This document shows, in pieces, positions 41,355 to 54,028 of a DNA stretch of 64,000 nt; the first letter of the stretch is position 1, and every line of letters begins with the position of its first letter. Position numbers and translations under genes: made by a program. The stretch covers positions 2,666,001-2,730,000 of the forward strand of contig JAJFPB010000003.1 in NCBI GenBank assembly GCA_020881915.1, in the 5' to 3' direction. The notes beneath the pieces are model-generated. The model saw only the letters and a list, made by a program, of their open reading frames with translations. It was not told the DNA's origin and made no database searches. This DNA is from Paramyrothecium sp. XJ0827. Lineage: Eukaryota; Ascomycota; Sordariomycetes; Hypocreales; Stachybotryaceae.

Positions 41355-43430
41355 ATGGTCTTCTCCCCGCCGTCATGGGTTCCCCAATTGCCCAGTAAGT
41401 GCGAACAGCGGACATGCGCTGCCTTCCGATGCTTAACTCCGACTAACCACCTCGCTTCCGCGCAGATGTCCCGGACTCCATCACGATCGAGGAGTTCATG
41501 AGCAATGAGCGCTGGGGTCGCCGCGCGATCGCCTCGTCTCGCAACCCGTACACCTGCGGTCTCACCGGCAAGACCTTCAGCGCTGCCGAGGTCCAGCGCC
41601 GGACATCCTACCTCGCCCGCGCCATTGGAAAGCGGCTCGGCTTCAATCCTCACGAGGGAACTGAGTGGGATCGCGTGGTTGCTCTCTACTCGTTGAACAC
41701 GGTATGACGACTCAGCACCTGTCAGACACACGTGTGGAGGCTAAAGCTAAGACACGTTGCTGCAGATTGACTACATCCCCTTCACCCATGCCGTTCACCG
41801 GCTCTCCGGCATCGTCACTCCCGCCAGCGCCGCCTACTCCCCGCAAGAGCTTGAGCACCAGCTCCGCACCTCCGGCGCCTCTGCCCTCTTCACCTGCGTC
41901 GCGCTGCTGGACAGTGCACGCAAGGCAGCCGCTGCCGTTGGCATTCCCGACGACCGTATCTTCCTCCTGGCTTTGCCTGATCAGCCCGATAAGGCTACGA
42001 AGCTCCCTTACCCTACCATTGACGACCTCGTCGAAGAAGGCAAGGACTTGCCGGAGATCGCGCCTCTCAAGTGGACTCCTGGGCAGGGCGCGCGGCAAGC
42101 GGCGTACCTGTGCTTTTCAAGCGGAACTTCTGGTCTTCCTGTACGTGCTTCTTTTCCATACCTCCCCTGTTCAATCGGCATCCTCCAGTACTTATGTTTC
42201 CCAGAAAGCAGTAATGGTCTCACATCGCAACGTCATCGCCAACGTTCTCCAAGTCGCCATTTTCGAAACTGTTCCTCGGAAAGAACTTAGCATCGACACG
42301 CAAACTGGCCTCGGTCTTTTACCCTTCAGCCACATCTACGGGCTGTCACTGGTCGCCCACGTCGCACAATTCCGAGGCGACGAGCTCGTCGTGCTCCCGC
42401 GCTTCGAGCTTACCTCGTTCCTGAAGGCTGTGTCCAAGTACCGGATCGAGCAGCTGAGCGTGGTGCCGCCCATCCTGATCCAGATGCTGTCCAACCAGAG
42501 CGAATGCCAGAAATACGACCTGAGCAGCGTGCGCCTCGCGTACAGCGGTGCTGCGCCTCTTAGCAAAGAGACCGTCGATGATCTGCTCAAGATCTATCCG
42601 CACTGGCATATCGGCCAAGGCTATGGTACGTGCTTTCTGCAAACGTCAACTACTGGCCGCTACGGATGTCTTTCAGTACTGACAGCTATTATCTAGGCAT
42701 GACGGAGGCTTCTCCCGTCGTTGTGAGCACTAGCGAAACCGATCCGCTCTTTGGCTCCTCCGGCAGCCTGATCCCCGGCACTATCGCGAAAATCGTCGAC
42801 CTCGAGGGCAACGAGGTCACTGAGCACGAGGCTCGCGGCGAGCTCCTCGTCCAGTCGCCATCCGTTGTCCTCGGCTACCTCAACAACGAGAAAGCTAACG
42901 CCGAGACATTCGTCTGGCATGAAGACGGCCGCTGGCTGCGCACGGGTGACGAGGTCCTGGTCAGAAAATCGCCCAAAGGACATGAGCATTTTGTTATTGT
43001 TGATCGCATCAAGGAGCTCATCAAAGTCAAGGTAAGGCCGCGCTCAACTCATCTAAGCTCTCATTCTTCGGTTTTTATATGCTAACCACCCTTTCAGGGC
43101 CACCAAGTTGCTCCTGCAGAACTAGAAGGCCACCTCCTCAGCCACCCCTTAGTCGCTGACTGCGCCGTCATCCCCGTCGATGACGATCGCGCGGGCGAGG
43201 TGCCCAAAGCTTTTGTGGTTCGTACACGCGAGGCCGCCGCTCAGCCGGAGAGCCAAGTTACCAAGGAGCTCAACCGCCATGTTGAGGAGCACAAGGCACG
43301 GCACAAGTGGCTCAAGGGTGGCATCGAGTACATCGACGCCGTGCCCAAGAGTGCCAGCGGCAAGATTCTCCGAAGGTTGTTGAGGGATAAGGAGAGGCAA
43401 GCGAGGAAAGCCCAGCGTGCGAAGCTGTAA
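41355..43430 (+). CDS. AMP-forming acyl-CoA/4-coumarate-CoA-ligase-like enzyme, peroxisomal, 6 exons
   Basis: Exons 41355-41394, 41466-41701, 41766-42140, 42205-42625, 42697-43031 and 43098-43430 give 579 aa. It activates a carboxylic acid to an acyl-AMP and passes it to CoA. Visible motifs: the P-loop SSGTSGLPKAVMVSHRN split by intron 3, GLLPFSHIYGLS, YSGAAPLS, QGYGMTEASPVV, then WLRTGDEVLV and the hinge VDRIKELIKVKGHQVAPAEL. The catalytic lysine lies in PKSASGKILRRLLRDK. The C-terminus is AKL, a PTS1-type peroxisome signal. Substrate cannot be read from sequence; medium- or long-chain fatty acids or aryl acids are possible. Introns keep phase throughout. Confidence 0.92.
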
Positions 43431-44041
43431 CATAGGAGTGTGTCATTTAGCATATGAAGCGTTGAGTACTTGTGTAAGAAAGCATTTGATTACCAGACGT
43501 GCATACCGACCAGATTATATTGCACAATATCCGTGACCATGGTAAATGATCGTAGGCATGCAACTGAACCAAACATGCCACTTCAGGAGGCCAAGAACAA
43601 TTAGTAACTTCAAGTCTGTCAACAGAATGGACCCAAGAAACAGTCACAAGGCAAAGCGGATTCACTTAAGATAAGAAAAAGGCACGATTGTTTGAGCCAA
43701 ATGCTAAGGAAATATTATTAATTACACAAACCAGCCCAGCGGGTATTATGAGGGGTCTACATGCGATTCGGCCCAGAACATCTTTTCCCAAAGCTCAGAA
43801 TATAAAAACCCTGTTCCACACCAATGCAAAAGTTTTCGTTAAGGATCGTAAGAAGGAGAAAGCTGAGACGCGCGCCCTCGGGCGGGACCTCGTTGCATGC
43901 CACAAACACTATAAAAAGAACACCTGGGGTTTGCATGCGAAAGCACCAAATACCTCCTTTTCTATCTATTGGTAAGGAAAGTGTACACGTTTTTGGTGCT
44001 CCCCATGTAAGAATGAGATAGCAGTTGTCAACATCCAACCC
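43431..44041. other. intergenic region between convergent genes
   Basis: 3' flanks of the ligase and the adhesin; moderately AT-rich. No gene is recognised. Confidence 0.5.
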
Positions 44042-46256
44042 TTACATCATCATGGCGGCGGCGACCATGACAGCCAGGCCAGCGCCGAAGGTAGCCTTGA
44101 CGTTGGAGGCACCGGCGATGGGGGGAGTCGAGGTAGGAGCCGGGGGGATGGGCAGGCCACCAGTGCCAGTGGGGACAGGGGGGCGGGTGGTGATGAAGGT
44201 AGGGACGGCAGGGCCGGTGGGCTCAGCAGGGGCAGTGGGCTCGGCGGGAACACCAGTCTCGGGGACCTCATCAACGGGGTTGGTGGGGACGGCGGGAATG
44301 GTGGGCAGAGTGACCTGGGGAACAGTGACCTCGGTGGAGACGGTGATGACGGTGCTGCTGCCGGGGATGGTGGTACCCTGGGTGATGCAAGGCTCAGTGA
44401 CGGTCTCGACGACGACGACGGTGGTGTAGGGAACGTCAGAGACAGTGGGGGTGCCGGTGACGGTGATGATCTTGGTGACCTCGTCGGCGCCGGTGGCAAT
44501 GCCAGGGTTCTCAGGGATGAAGGGAGCGCAGACACCCTGGAAGAAGGAGACGGCCTCGGCGATGATGTCGTCGTTGTCGCCGTGGGCGTACAGGCACTTG
44601 AAGATCTCGTCGACGAACTCCTTCTTCGGGCAGTAGCACTTGGCGTCGGAGTTGTCCTTGCACTGCTCAACGATGTGGAGGAAGGTGTTCAGGCACTTGG
44701 GGACAACCTCGGGGCAGGGAAGAGGCTCCTCGGGCTTCTCGGGGGTCTCGGGGGTCTCAGGCTGCTCGGGAGTCTCAGGCTCCTCAGGCTTCTCGGGAGT
44801 CTCGGGGGTCTCGGGGGTCTCAGGCTCCTCAGGCTTCTCCGGGGTCTCGGGAGTCTCAGGCTGCTCGGGGGTCTCGGGCTCCTCAGGCTTCTCGGGAGTC
44901 TCAGGCTCCTCGGGCTTCTCAGTGGGCTTGCCGGGGGTGGTGATGGTCTCGGTGACAGGGCAGACGGTGGTGCTGATGGGAACAGTCACGGTGACAACGG
45001 CAGTGGTGCCTTCGGCGGGGCAGTCAGGGACCTCGGGAGCGCAGCTGGTGATGGTCTGGACGGAGGTGGTGAAGACAGTCGAGGTGGTGTCGTAGGTGGT
45101 GACAATGGTGGTGGAGGGGGAGGGGTGGTCTCCTCAGCGGGGGGAGTGGTAGACTCGACAGGCAGCTCCTCAGAAGTGGTGGTTCCCTCGGCAGGAGGAG
45201 TGGTCTCCTCAGCAGGGGGGGTGGTGGTCTCTTCAGCAGGAGGGGTGGTCTCCTCGGCGGGGGGAGTGGTGGTCTCGGCGGGAGGAGTGGTCTCTTCAGC
45301 AGGAGGAGTAGTAGTCTCTTCAGCCGGGGGAGTAGAGGTCTCCTCAGCAGGAGGAGTAGTAGTCTCTTCGGCGGGAGGGGTGGTCTCCTCAGCAGGAGGA
45401 GTGGTGGTCTCTTCAGCCGGAGGGGTGGTGGTCTCCTCAGCGGGGGGAGTAGTGGTCTCGGCAGGGGGGGTGGTCTCCTCAGCGGGAGGAGTGGTCTCCT
45501 CGACAGGGACAGAAGTGGTGGACTCGATCACAGAGCTGGTGGTAGGCTCGGAGTGAGGAGGCTTAGTGTGAGGAGGCTTGGTGTGAGGAGGCTTGGTGTG
45601 AGGAGGCTTGTACTTGTCCTCGCAGTCGAAGTCAACGTGGTGGACACCAACGTGGCACTTCTTCTTGGGCTTGTCAGGCTGGTCGGGGTAGACGAAGCGG
45701 ACCTTCTTAGCACCACCGCACTGGGTGTTGTGGACGGTGGTACCGCCGGCAGAGCACTGCTTGGACTCCTTGCAGGTGGAGCCGTCGGGCATGTCGTAGT
45801 GGAACTCCATGCGGCAGTCGAACTCGACAGTGATGTCGAACTTCTTGACGGAGAAGTCCTTGTACTTGCGATCCTTTCCGCACTCGAACGAGGGAGCAGT
45901 CTCCTTGTCGGAACCACACTCACCACGGATGACACGTCCACCGAAGGTACGGGGAGCAAGGAGATCACGCTTCGAGAAGTCGTTCTCAGAGGTCCAGCCC
46001 TTGAAGTCGAAGCCGTCATACTCCTTGACCTCACCATCGGGGAGGTCCTTCCAGTTCCAGCCCTCCTTCTGCTTGTCGACACACTTGTTGTTGTAGTTGC
46101 CCGGGACAGGGAAAGGCTTGGCGTCGTGCCATCCACCCCACTATGCAAGTCAGCCATGAGATTCTTGAGTGAGATGAGTCGGATCCCGCAACTTACGGTA
46201 GCAGTGACCTGGGTGACGCTGGCAGCGGCGGCCAGGAGAGCGAAGGAGTACTTCAT
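44042..46256 (-). CDS. MAD1: MAD1-like GPI adhesin with a frame break in the repeat tract
   Basis: Exon 1 is 46197-46256 (signal peptide [19 protein letters not shown]) and exon 2 starts at 46140. Order: [21 protein letters not shown]-terminal domain, four PPHTK units, a long Thr/Pro/Glu tract (TTPPAEE units), then a frame break near 45107-45126. [12 protein letters not shown] stretch, Pro-Glu repeats, a Cys-rich CFEM-like domain ([19 protein letters not shown] ... CYCPKKEF), a Ser/Thr/Pro stalk and a hydrophobic GPI-type end follow. This layout fits Metarhizium MAD1-type adhesins that bind insect cuticle; assignment is from architecture. The two halves are in different frames, and the downstream frame meets a stop just upstream of the break. 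The sequenced allele may be non-functional, wrongly assembled, or variable. Confidence 0.75.
44722..44935 (-). repeat. Pro-Glu coding repeats in the adhesin
   Basis: Short units of [18 protein letters not shown] type, 9-12 nt periodic. They are located between the VTVTVPI segment and the Cys-rich domain. Confidence 0.85.
45125..45520 (-). repeat. Thr/Pro/Glu coding repeats in the adhesin
   Basis: About 18 units of [15 protein letters not shown] type, giving a Thr-rich, probably O-glycosylated stalk. The frame break lies at the 3' end of this tract. Confidence 0.9.
45552..45612 (-). repeat. 15-bp coding repeat, four copies (PPHTK)
   Basis: Four near-identical in-phase units coding KPPHT between the N-terminal domain and the Thr/Pro stalk. 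Confidence 0.85.
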
Positions 46257-49200
46257 ATTGAAAACTTTGTTCTTTGTATAGACAGTGTAATAAATAGCGA
46301 ATGTGTTGATAGGTTGTTGTTTGATATACTAGGAAAGAAAGTGGTTGTATTAACAGGTTGTTGGGGGTCAAAGGTAGCGAATGACTTTGTCCCTTAGAAA
46401 AGAGTGTTTTTGTTTGCCCAGAAAACAAAAATGAGATAAAAGAAAAGAAGCTTGATGAGACAAGAGAGTGGAAGCAAAACGAAGAGAAGCTGGAGGGCAT
46501 CCAGATCTATATACCAAGCCAAGGCCTAGGGGCCAGACAGGAGACGGGCGGGTCGAATGGGGCGGCCATGGTGGTGTGTGTGTGTGTGTGTGTGGATTGG
46601 ATGTTTCTTTCTTTGACGACGGCCCCAGTCAACGTCTCTTTGCCTGTCCGCAAGGGCCATGGGAGGCAAGAAGGGGGAGGGCGGGTGTGCAGCGATGCCA
46701 TCTCATCCAGCCATTTTTTCGTCGTGCCTCTGGGCTACAGACACACGCCCCCAGGCTCAGTCCACTACAGGTAGCGTCTATCCACCCGGAGCATGAGCGA
46801 CTGACTGAAGAACCTTGCATGGATTGACGTCCGTGCTGCATTGGCGCGAGAGGGAGCGCGCGGGTGGGGATTGATGGGATGGCATCGACCCCTTGCCTTA
46901 CAGCATCGAGGTGGAGGAGGGAGAGGATTGGGTCCGGGAGAGCGTAACGCTCCCCTTTCCTCCAGCGTTGGCGCCATGCCCGTTTGAGGCGCGTACCTGA
47001 ACCAAGACCAGGCCAGCAAAAAGGCCCCCAGTTCCCCATCGCGCTTCTGCAGGGGCAGGGGCCGGGGCATCTTGGACAAGGTAGTCCACTGAAAATGGCC
47101 GGCAGAGTCCCTGATTAGGCAACGTGCCGCCTAACCACAGACCCATTTCAGGTCGGTTCTGTTCATGGGTAGGAGGCCAAGTACCTTCTCTCGTCATCTA
47201 GCCTGCAAGGATACCTTGCCACCACCACAACCTCTGGCAGCCCGTTCTATTTTCATCGAGAACGGCCAGCCAGTCCATCCTACGGGTACCTTCCATTCCT
47301 CGATTACCACCATCCAGGCGAGATGCCTTTCGTGGACAGCACCTCAGTTAGCCAAGGCAGGCGCCTAGGTACCTAACCCCACCACTCTGTGTGTAAGGGA
47401 AGGTACAGGAACAGGCACAGGTGACCACGTCCCCGTCCCTCTCACTACCCGCACCTCTGACCCAACATCCGTCCGTGTAAATGATCCATCGTCCCAAAGC
47501 CGACGCGGACGGCAGTCTGTGCTAGGCCGAGGAAGCCAAGCTTGAGGGACAATGCCAATGCCAGTGCCTGCCTGTCCCACACCTGCAAGAGGCGTGCCGC
47601 CACGGCTGCAGAAGCATCGATGGAATACGACAGATCATCGCGAGTTGCTGCCTTTCTGAAACCGCCGCTCGCGCGGAGTGTCTGCAGCAACCGGCAATGC
47701 CATATCCAGTCGGGCTGGATGACCGTCTTTCCCTAGCCCAGCAGCGACTGCCGACCTCCATTCGATTCGTACTGGACTGGGCACAACCAGTCACCGAGCA
47801 AGCCGCTCCCTCAGTCGTCTGAAACGCTCAGCCACTGAGTAAACCGGCCACTGATCCCTGTCAAGGGGTCGGTGCGAGGTCCCACTTCCTGCAGGTACAG
47901 AGCGGTTGGAGGCCACTCATCCGACTCCTCCTCCGTTGCGGAGCCTCCCAGCCAGCGAATCCGCTTCCACTCGATCTCGCCCATTCACTGACTGATCAAA
48001 CAGACAAGCAATACGCCGCTCTGGTAGTCGCTGACTTTGCGCCGCTGCCATCCAATTTCCTACCAAGCTTGGCTGCCTGTGCCCGCGCACAAACCTCGCA
48101 GCCAGTCGTCCTTAATTCAGACGAGCAAGTCAATGCCCTCTCGAACAGACCTTGCACCTCTTAGCCTTGGTCCCTTGACATCCCATTGCTGCATCCAGAT
48201 GCAATAGGCTCCATTAAACGATATGCCCGATCAGACCGACGACCCGCTGGGTTTGTTTGCCATTGCACCGGATTACACAGCCCCATCATCCCATGCCATG
48301 GAGCCAGGAACCGGCAGATTGAATCTTTATGCGTTGACACACCTGCGTGAATCCCAGCCAGGGCCAAGGCTCCAGTTCGGCCCCTCAATGGCGACTCTAT
48401 CCGCGCCACGCCAGGCCAGAAATGGCACGTTGCTCCCCTTGCTGACCTCGTCGTTGGCCGGAGCTCTTTCCCAGAGCCTGCGGCCAGTCCTGCAGGCTAA
48501 ATTTCGATGGCTCAGTTGCGTTATAGCAAAATCCGGGGTTCGACTTATGATCGCCAACTTTTTTCAATAGTCTATGGACATGCATCAAAACTCAAATTTC
48601 GCTACGAAAAATACTCTCGATATCATTTCCCTTTCTCCTCCAGCCCCATTTTCACTTCGTAAACCTCGAATTGCCCACATAACCCCCCGTTGTGTATTTA
48701 CAAGTCTTGCGGTCTTGTCTCGGTGTGAATGGCCAAGCCGCTTGCTTTTGCCGTCCTCGATATTGATTCTCGTCCTGTCTCCTGAAGATGCTCCACTGAC
48801 TGGACCGGCATAGCCTATTGCAGGCTTGCCAGGCGCCGTTCCGTGCTGTCTGCTGCTAGGTTGTTTCATCGCAACCGCCACTCACCGCACAGGCGATTTT
48901 TAGTGGGGATTTCGTCCAGCGGCAAGCTTCCGGTTGACGATGGCCAACCATCCGGTGACTTGCATAACGAAAAGACAGCTTGCGACTCGCTTCCAGGGCT
49001 ACCATCACAAGCGAGGCGCCGGCACATGAGCTGTCGCCGTGACCTCGTATAGACGCCCTGTTGCCACCTCTGTACCTTCTCATTCACGCGCGCCAAAGTC
49101 TTGGTTTGCACGTTTGCGCCATCACTACAACTGAATCGCTTTGATTGGGTTACAGTTACTGCATTATGGTATACTAAGCTTAATGGACGCTTATAGTCCA

Positions 49201-52039
49201 GAAAGGATCCGATGGGAGCCAATCAGTCCGAGAAGGTTGCATCATAGTACATCACGGTAGCATTGGAGTTCCTCGAAAAAGACAGAGCCTGGCGATGCAT
49301 CGGAACAAAGCAAATCCCTCAGCAGTTCGCTCGTGGTTGTCGAGCGGCGATAACGGTGCCAAACCGTCCTCACCTGAATCTGGAGACTCGAACAGACCCC
49401 CTTATCCTCATATTAATCTCCCATTGAGCAGGGTTACGAGCATCCGCGGCGACAATCCTGGTCACTCAAGCTTCTGTGGAACGTTCCACTGCACACTCTC
49501 GGTGCTTGGGCCCTCTATTGGCGAGCTACCAAGCCCAAGGCACAGGGGTTTTCGTCTACCTAGGCCATTCCAAGCCGATAATACCTTAACATATTTTCAA
49601 TTGGAATAATTGCGCTCATGTTAACGACTGATCACGCAGTCCCCTGACCATAACAGGACTAACGTCAATGGCTTGGCCTAGTGCTTCGGGCGCCCTCCAT
49701 GCACCAACATCGGGCATGGCAAACACTTCGTGGCGATGCGTTGAGGATGCCCTCGAACACTGACCAGACCATGCTGTTACTTGTTCCTCAAAAGTTCAAC
49801 CCCCTCAGTTTCACTTACTCACGCAATCAGGATGGAAACATCAAACCTACGGTATAACGTCGTAAGTTCCGCATTCAATCCAATTCAAGGATTCGTCTCG
49901 AACCCAGTCACAGACCACGTTCTCTGGATCATCAAAAACTCCGAGCATCAGGGATTACTCCTCGGGCCTCCCGAGCCCTGGGGGTGACATGTATAACATA
50001 GGCAGTTAATGTTTTCAGGCTCAAGGTTCAGGCTTTTCGGTCTCTTTCACGCCTTTCCAGAAACGGGGGTATGCTCCTTGGACCCCTGTGCCCTTCGCTC
50101 GGGACTTCAACCCATCGTGCCATTGCGCGGCGAGCACTTGTTACCGCACGAAGACAAGGTAAATCCTTTCCCACCTCTTGGTATCGTAGTGGTCAAAAGC
50201 CCGCCTAGCGCGACGGATCGGGCAAAAACTAAGGCTGCGCTCGTGGTCGCTGAATTCACGGTTCCCCGATTTTACCTTTTGGTATCTACCGAGACCCAGC
50301 TTTAGTTGAGATACTTCGGCAGAATCTGCCTTTCTGTTGTCCAATTGTGTTGGTAAGTACTTACTCACTTGATGAACTATTATACATCTCAGCGCGATGT
50401 CGCTTGAACGTCTCAACCGCCCTTGGTAGCTCTTTTTTTATCAGCCGCTGGGTCTGCCCATTTTAGACTGAAGAACGACGATCACAACCCAACGCAGCCA
50501 CTATCAACTCGACTAGGCGCGCAGTCCTGCGATGAGCCACGAGATGATCTACACATTAGACTATAAAATTCCCGATGCTTTTTTAGCCCTTCTGACCAAT
50601 GTCCGTCAATGCGTGCTCGGAAGAATTGCTAGCCTAGCTCCATCGCGCAAGCACAGCCTCCCACGGACCATTTTCATGCTGGCAATCCCATCTACGTCCA
50701 AGTGTGGTTGGCATATCAAAACGCTTGCTTGCTACGCTCACTGCATTGACAAGTTAGGAGGGAATTGTTCCGGGAGGGTGCAAGAAACACTTGGATCATC
50801 GAGACCAATGGCTGTTGGTCCCATGCCGCAGGTCCACTCATGCTTGCCGCGCTCGTGGCCTGTCGCTGTCTCGTGTAGACAGCTCAACGAGGCTGTGAAC
50901 GTAAGGCGTGTGGATCTCCCCTGGTTGTTGGGATGGCCCTGATCCAGAACCAAGACGGTAGGGCCCGGATCTTCCAACCGGTCTTTCGTCTGCAGATCAG
51001 CAAAAAGCTCTTGTCGTCGCCTGGTCGTCTTCAGGCGTATGTGCGTATGGGGTCGGGGCACGGTGATGTTTCAAGTTGCTCCCACCTGAAGCAGGCTATT
51101 CCCACTTGGGCATGGCCTCGTCTTTTCTTCTTCCAGTTCGGATCACACAACATGGAATCTGCGCGAGGCGGCTCAACGCTTGCCTCTTTGAGGTTGCCCA
51201 GTCCAGATCTGGGCGCGAGCCTGGTTGCAAACGCTGGCAATTGCTCTCGCCTGCCGATCAAGCACCAGTTCGGCACATCTTTGGAAGCGAGGCGTGGAGG
51301 GTGGCACGCCGTCACCTGAATACGCGCTCGACATGCTCCCGTCGACAATAGCGATAGGTAGGAATTGTTTCTGATGACAAAGGCTGATTCACGGAATGCT
51401 TCAACCTCAGAAATGCAAGAAACGAAACCTGCCCTGCCTTGCCTCAGTGTCATCTGAGAATCAGCTCGCCCGGGGTATCACAGACCCGCCGGATTGTTAA
51501 CCAACCTCATTCTCACTCACAACAAATCCGTTTACAAAGACAAAAATTGGCACATCTCATGTTTACTTACAAACAATGACGCGCTGGGAACGCGTTGCCA
51601 TCCTACGGCAAGTTCGGGCATTCTATTTCTCGACATTTTGAGATGTGCGAACCCGTCGGTCTCGGTCCCGGGCCGGACACCGGGAATGCACTCCTTCGCT
51701 GGGAAATCTGGTCTGTGAGATTTATTTCCGGTGCACCACAGCGCACGCACCTCTTTGGGGGGTTCGGTTCTGTTCGAGCAGATATTGCTGACTTGCTTGG
51801 CCCGGTCCAAGTGTGGACGTTCCTCCAGATTTCCTGAAAAGGTAGGTATGTGACGCTTTGACGAATCCTCGAGATTAAATCGTTGAAGGATCAACCGCAA
51901 CATTAAATGATTCCCTCACGTAGAGGAGGGGGTGTCTAGCGATCACGGTAGCATTTACGGTAGTCATCGGACAATCGGTAGTGGGAGCAAGCTCGTCCGT
52001 TTCTTAATTTGGGGAGTTGTGAATGTGCCGTACTGGCAT
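46257..52039. other. 5.8-kb interval without a recognised gene upstream of the adhesin
   Basis: Only short ORFs are present, none resembling a known protein. They include a 136-codon plus frame at 50532-50942, which I could not match. A GT microsatellite lies at 46574-46594. No tRNA or 5S motif was noticed. The whole interval is upstream of the minus-strand adhesin and downstream of VMS1, so it may include a long adhesin promoter, non-coding transcripts or an unrecognised fast-evolving gene. Confidence 0.5.
46574..46594. repeat. GT microsatellite, about 10 units
   Basis: A run of alternating G and T about 320 nt upstream of the adhesin start codon. Length is likely variable. Confidence 0.9.
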
Positions 52040-54028
52040 CTAACCACCACCACTTTGCAGCTTCCGCATCCTCTCCTCGGCAGCTCTGGCTCTCCTCTCC
52101 CTTTCTAACCTCATCCTCATCTCAGGTGTGAGCCCACGGGCTTCCTCCTCCCGTCGTTCCTGGGGCGTCTTGACCAGGCTGTTGCCCAGCGTGTTGCCCT
52201 TGGGCTTCCGACTCTCGGGCACCTGTGGGCCTTCGGACCGTAGCCTTTCTTCCTCTGCCTTTCTGCGCTCTGACTCCTTCTTGTCCGCCTCCTTCTTCTC
52301 CCGCTCGTCACGCTTATCGGCTTCTGCTTTGGTCATCGCGGCGGGGACCTTTGCAGCGTCCCAGTCCCATCGACCCTCGCCCAGCTCAGACCGGGCCACC
52401 CGGAACGCATCACGAGTAGCTCGGTCACCCGCCAGCTCGAACGGCATCTTGCCGTCTCTGTTGGGTAATACCGGACTAGCTCCTCCTCGTGTTAGTAGAC
52501 CCAGCACCAATGGTGCCGCGTTCTGCGCAGCCGCCAGGTGAAGCGGACGAGGGGCGTGGTGGTTCTGCTCCAGAGGCTGGAACTCGAAATCCGGGCTGAG
52601 CTCATTGTTCTTGATGTAGGACAACAGAGCAGGCAGCTTCGACCGACGAACAAATGCTTGAAGTTGGGAGGTATGCAAAAGCGCCGTCTCCTCGGCCTCA
52701 GAGAGCTTTGGTTTTGTTGGTGCAGGGCTCGATGCTTTTGGAGCGGGTGATGCTGTAGCACTTTCCTTTGCCTCCTTTGCCGGGTCGATCTCGCATACCT
52801 TCAGGCGCGTCAACTCGATGAACGACCGCATGAGCTCCTTCTGCGTTGCTCTCCTTGTGCTGAAAGGGAACCCGCGTAGCCTCGTGTCATTATGCCGTAG
52901 CACCTGATCTTCGTATGGCCCGAACAACGTCCGCCTGTTCGTCGAGCCCGTCGCACGTATGAACAGCAGTTCCGACGTATCCAGCAAGCCCTTCCACTCC
53001 TTGAGTAAGTTGCGCACGTCGGTGACCAGCGCAGCCTCGTTGTATCGACGTATGCTCGAACCCGCCGAGTGTGCGTTTCCCTTGGCGTTGTCGTTGGCGG
53101 ACTGCGAGCCTCCCTGCTTCCGCCGGGTCGTGTAGCGGTGGAACGTCTTGTGCGCCAGCACCGTCGCCTCCCGGTTCATCGTCGTGCCGCCCTTCGTAGG
53201 TCTCGGCGCCAGCGAGACGACCATGGCCGCGAAGTGGCCGCCTCCGATCATGCACAAGAAGATGTGCGGGCCCTTGTAGGCTATCTCTGGTAATGACCCG
53301 TCCTTGGCTGGCTTGGGTATCGATATCGGCTCGACTTGCTTCTTGTTTAGCACGGAGACGAGGTCGGTGTGTCTCTGCTCTTCGCCGGTGAGGATCGCTC
53401 GATATAGTCCAAAGTATGTCTTTTCCGGGAGCAGGGGCGAGCTGAACCATATCAGCGGCGGTTTGCCCCGACCGGGTCTCCCCGAAATCTCTTCCTCCTC
53501 GTCTATATTTCCAGGTCCTCTCTTGTCTGCTAGTCTTGCTTGTTTCTTGAGAAGCGCCGAGAGCGTTGAGTCTTGCCGGTTGGCGTCGTCTTCGTCCTCT
53601 GTCTCCTCGGAGTCCGAACCTGAGAGGGACTCGTCGAGATCACCAATCAGCTTCTCGAACTCTGCTTCCGACACGGGACTTTGGCCCCGCAGCTTCTGCT
53701 TCAGGTTGTAGTGGTGAAGGTCGGACTTGAGGTGGCCGCGCTGGTCCTGCAGCGTCGCGAAGGAGAGGCCGCAGAGCGAGCATGCTTGCGACCCGACGAG
53801 GTTCTCGGCGGAAGAGCTGGGGCTGGTTTCGCTTCGAGCGTTGGCTGCCTCTAGGGCTGCCGCGGCGGCGGTATCGGCGTCGTCCTTGAGGATCAGGCTG
53901 TTAAGGACCTCGGGCGGAAGATCGTATACTGGGCGCACCTAGATCAGCATCACGGCGTCGCAGGCTGGCGGGACAAGGAGCTTACTGTAGAGCGGGCGGC
54001 GCAAAAGGTCCTCTTGCTTGGTAGCCAT
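52040..54028 (-). CDS. VMS1: VMS1/ANKZF1 peptidyl-tRNA hydrolase, 2 exons
   Basis: Exons 53986-54028 and 52040-53928 give 643 aa. A Leu/Pro start (RRPLYIYDLPPEVL) is followed by a C2H2 zinc finger (CSLCGLSFATLQDQRGHLKS; Cys 64/67, His 80/86). Then comes the VLRF1-type catalytic domain with GGGHFAAMVVSLA, FHRYTTRRKQGGSQSANDN and the conserved Gln of the GSQ motif (about Q291). Near the C-terminus are an ankyrin-like segment (PRPLHLAAAQNAAPLVLGLL) and a highly charged coiled coil, probably including a Cdc48-binding VIM-like end. It should release nascent chains from peptidyl-tRNA on stalled 60S subunits in ribosome quality control, and act at stressed mitochondria. The exon 1 acceptor was chosen to give LYIYDLPPE. 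Confidence 0.93.

Noticed and set aside
44582..45556. Long plus-strand frame of 324 codons opposite the adhesin
   Set aside because: It is the Gly/Val/Ser-rich antisense shadow of the repeat tract. The minus strand has the signal peptide, intron, Cys-rich domain and GPI end.
45553..46281. Plus-strand frame of 242 codons opposite the adhesin N-terminus
   Set aside because: Antisense shadow of GC-rich coding sequence with no recognisable domain.
50532..50942. Plus frame of 136 codons beginning MSHEMIYTLDYKIPD
   Set aside because: No domain, signal or splice context, and the composition looks random; left inside the gene-free interval.
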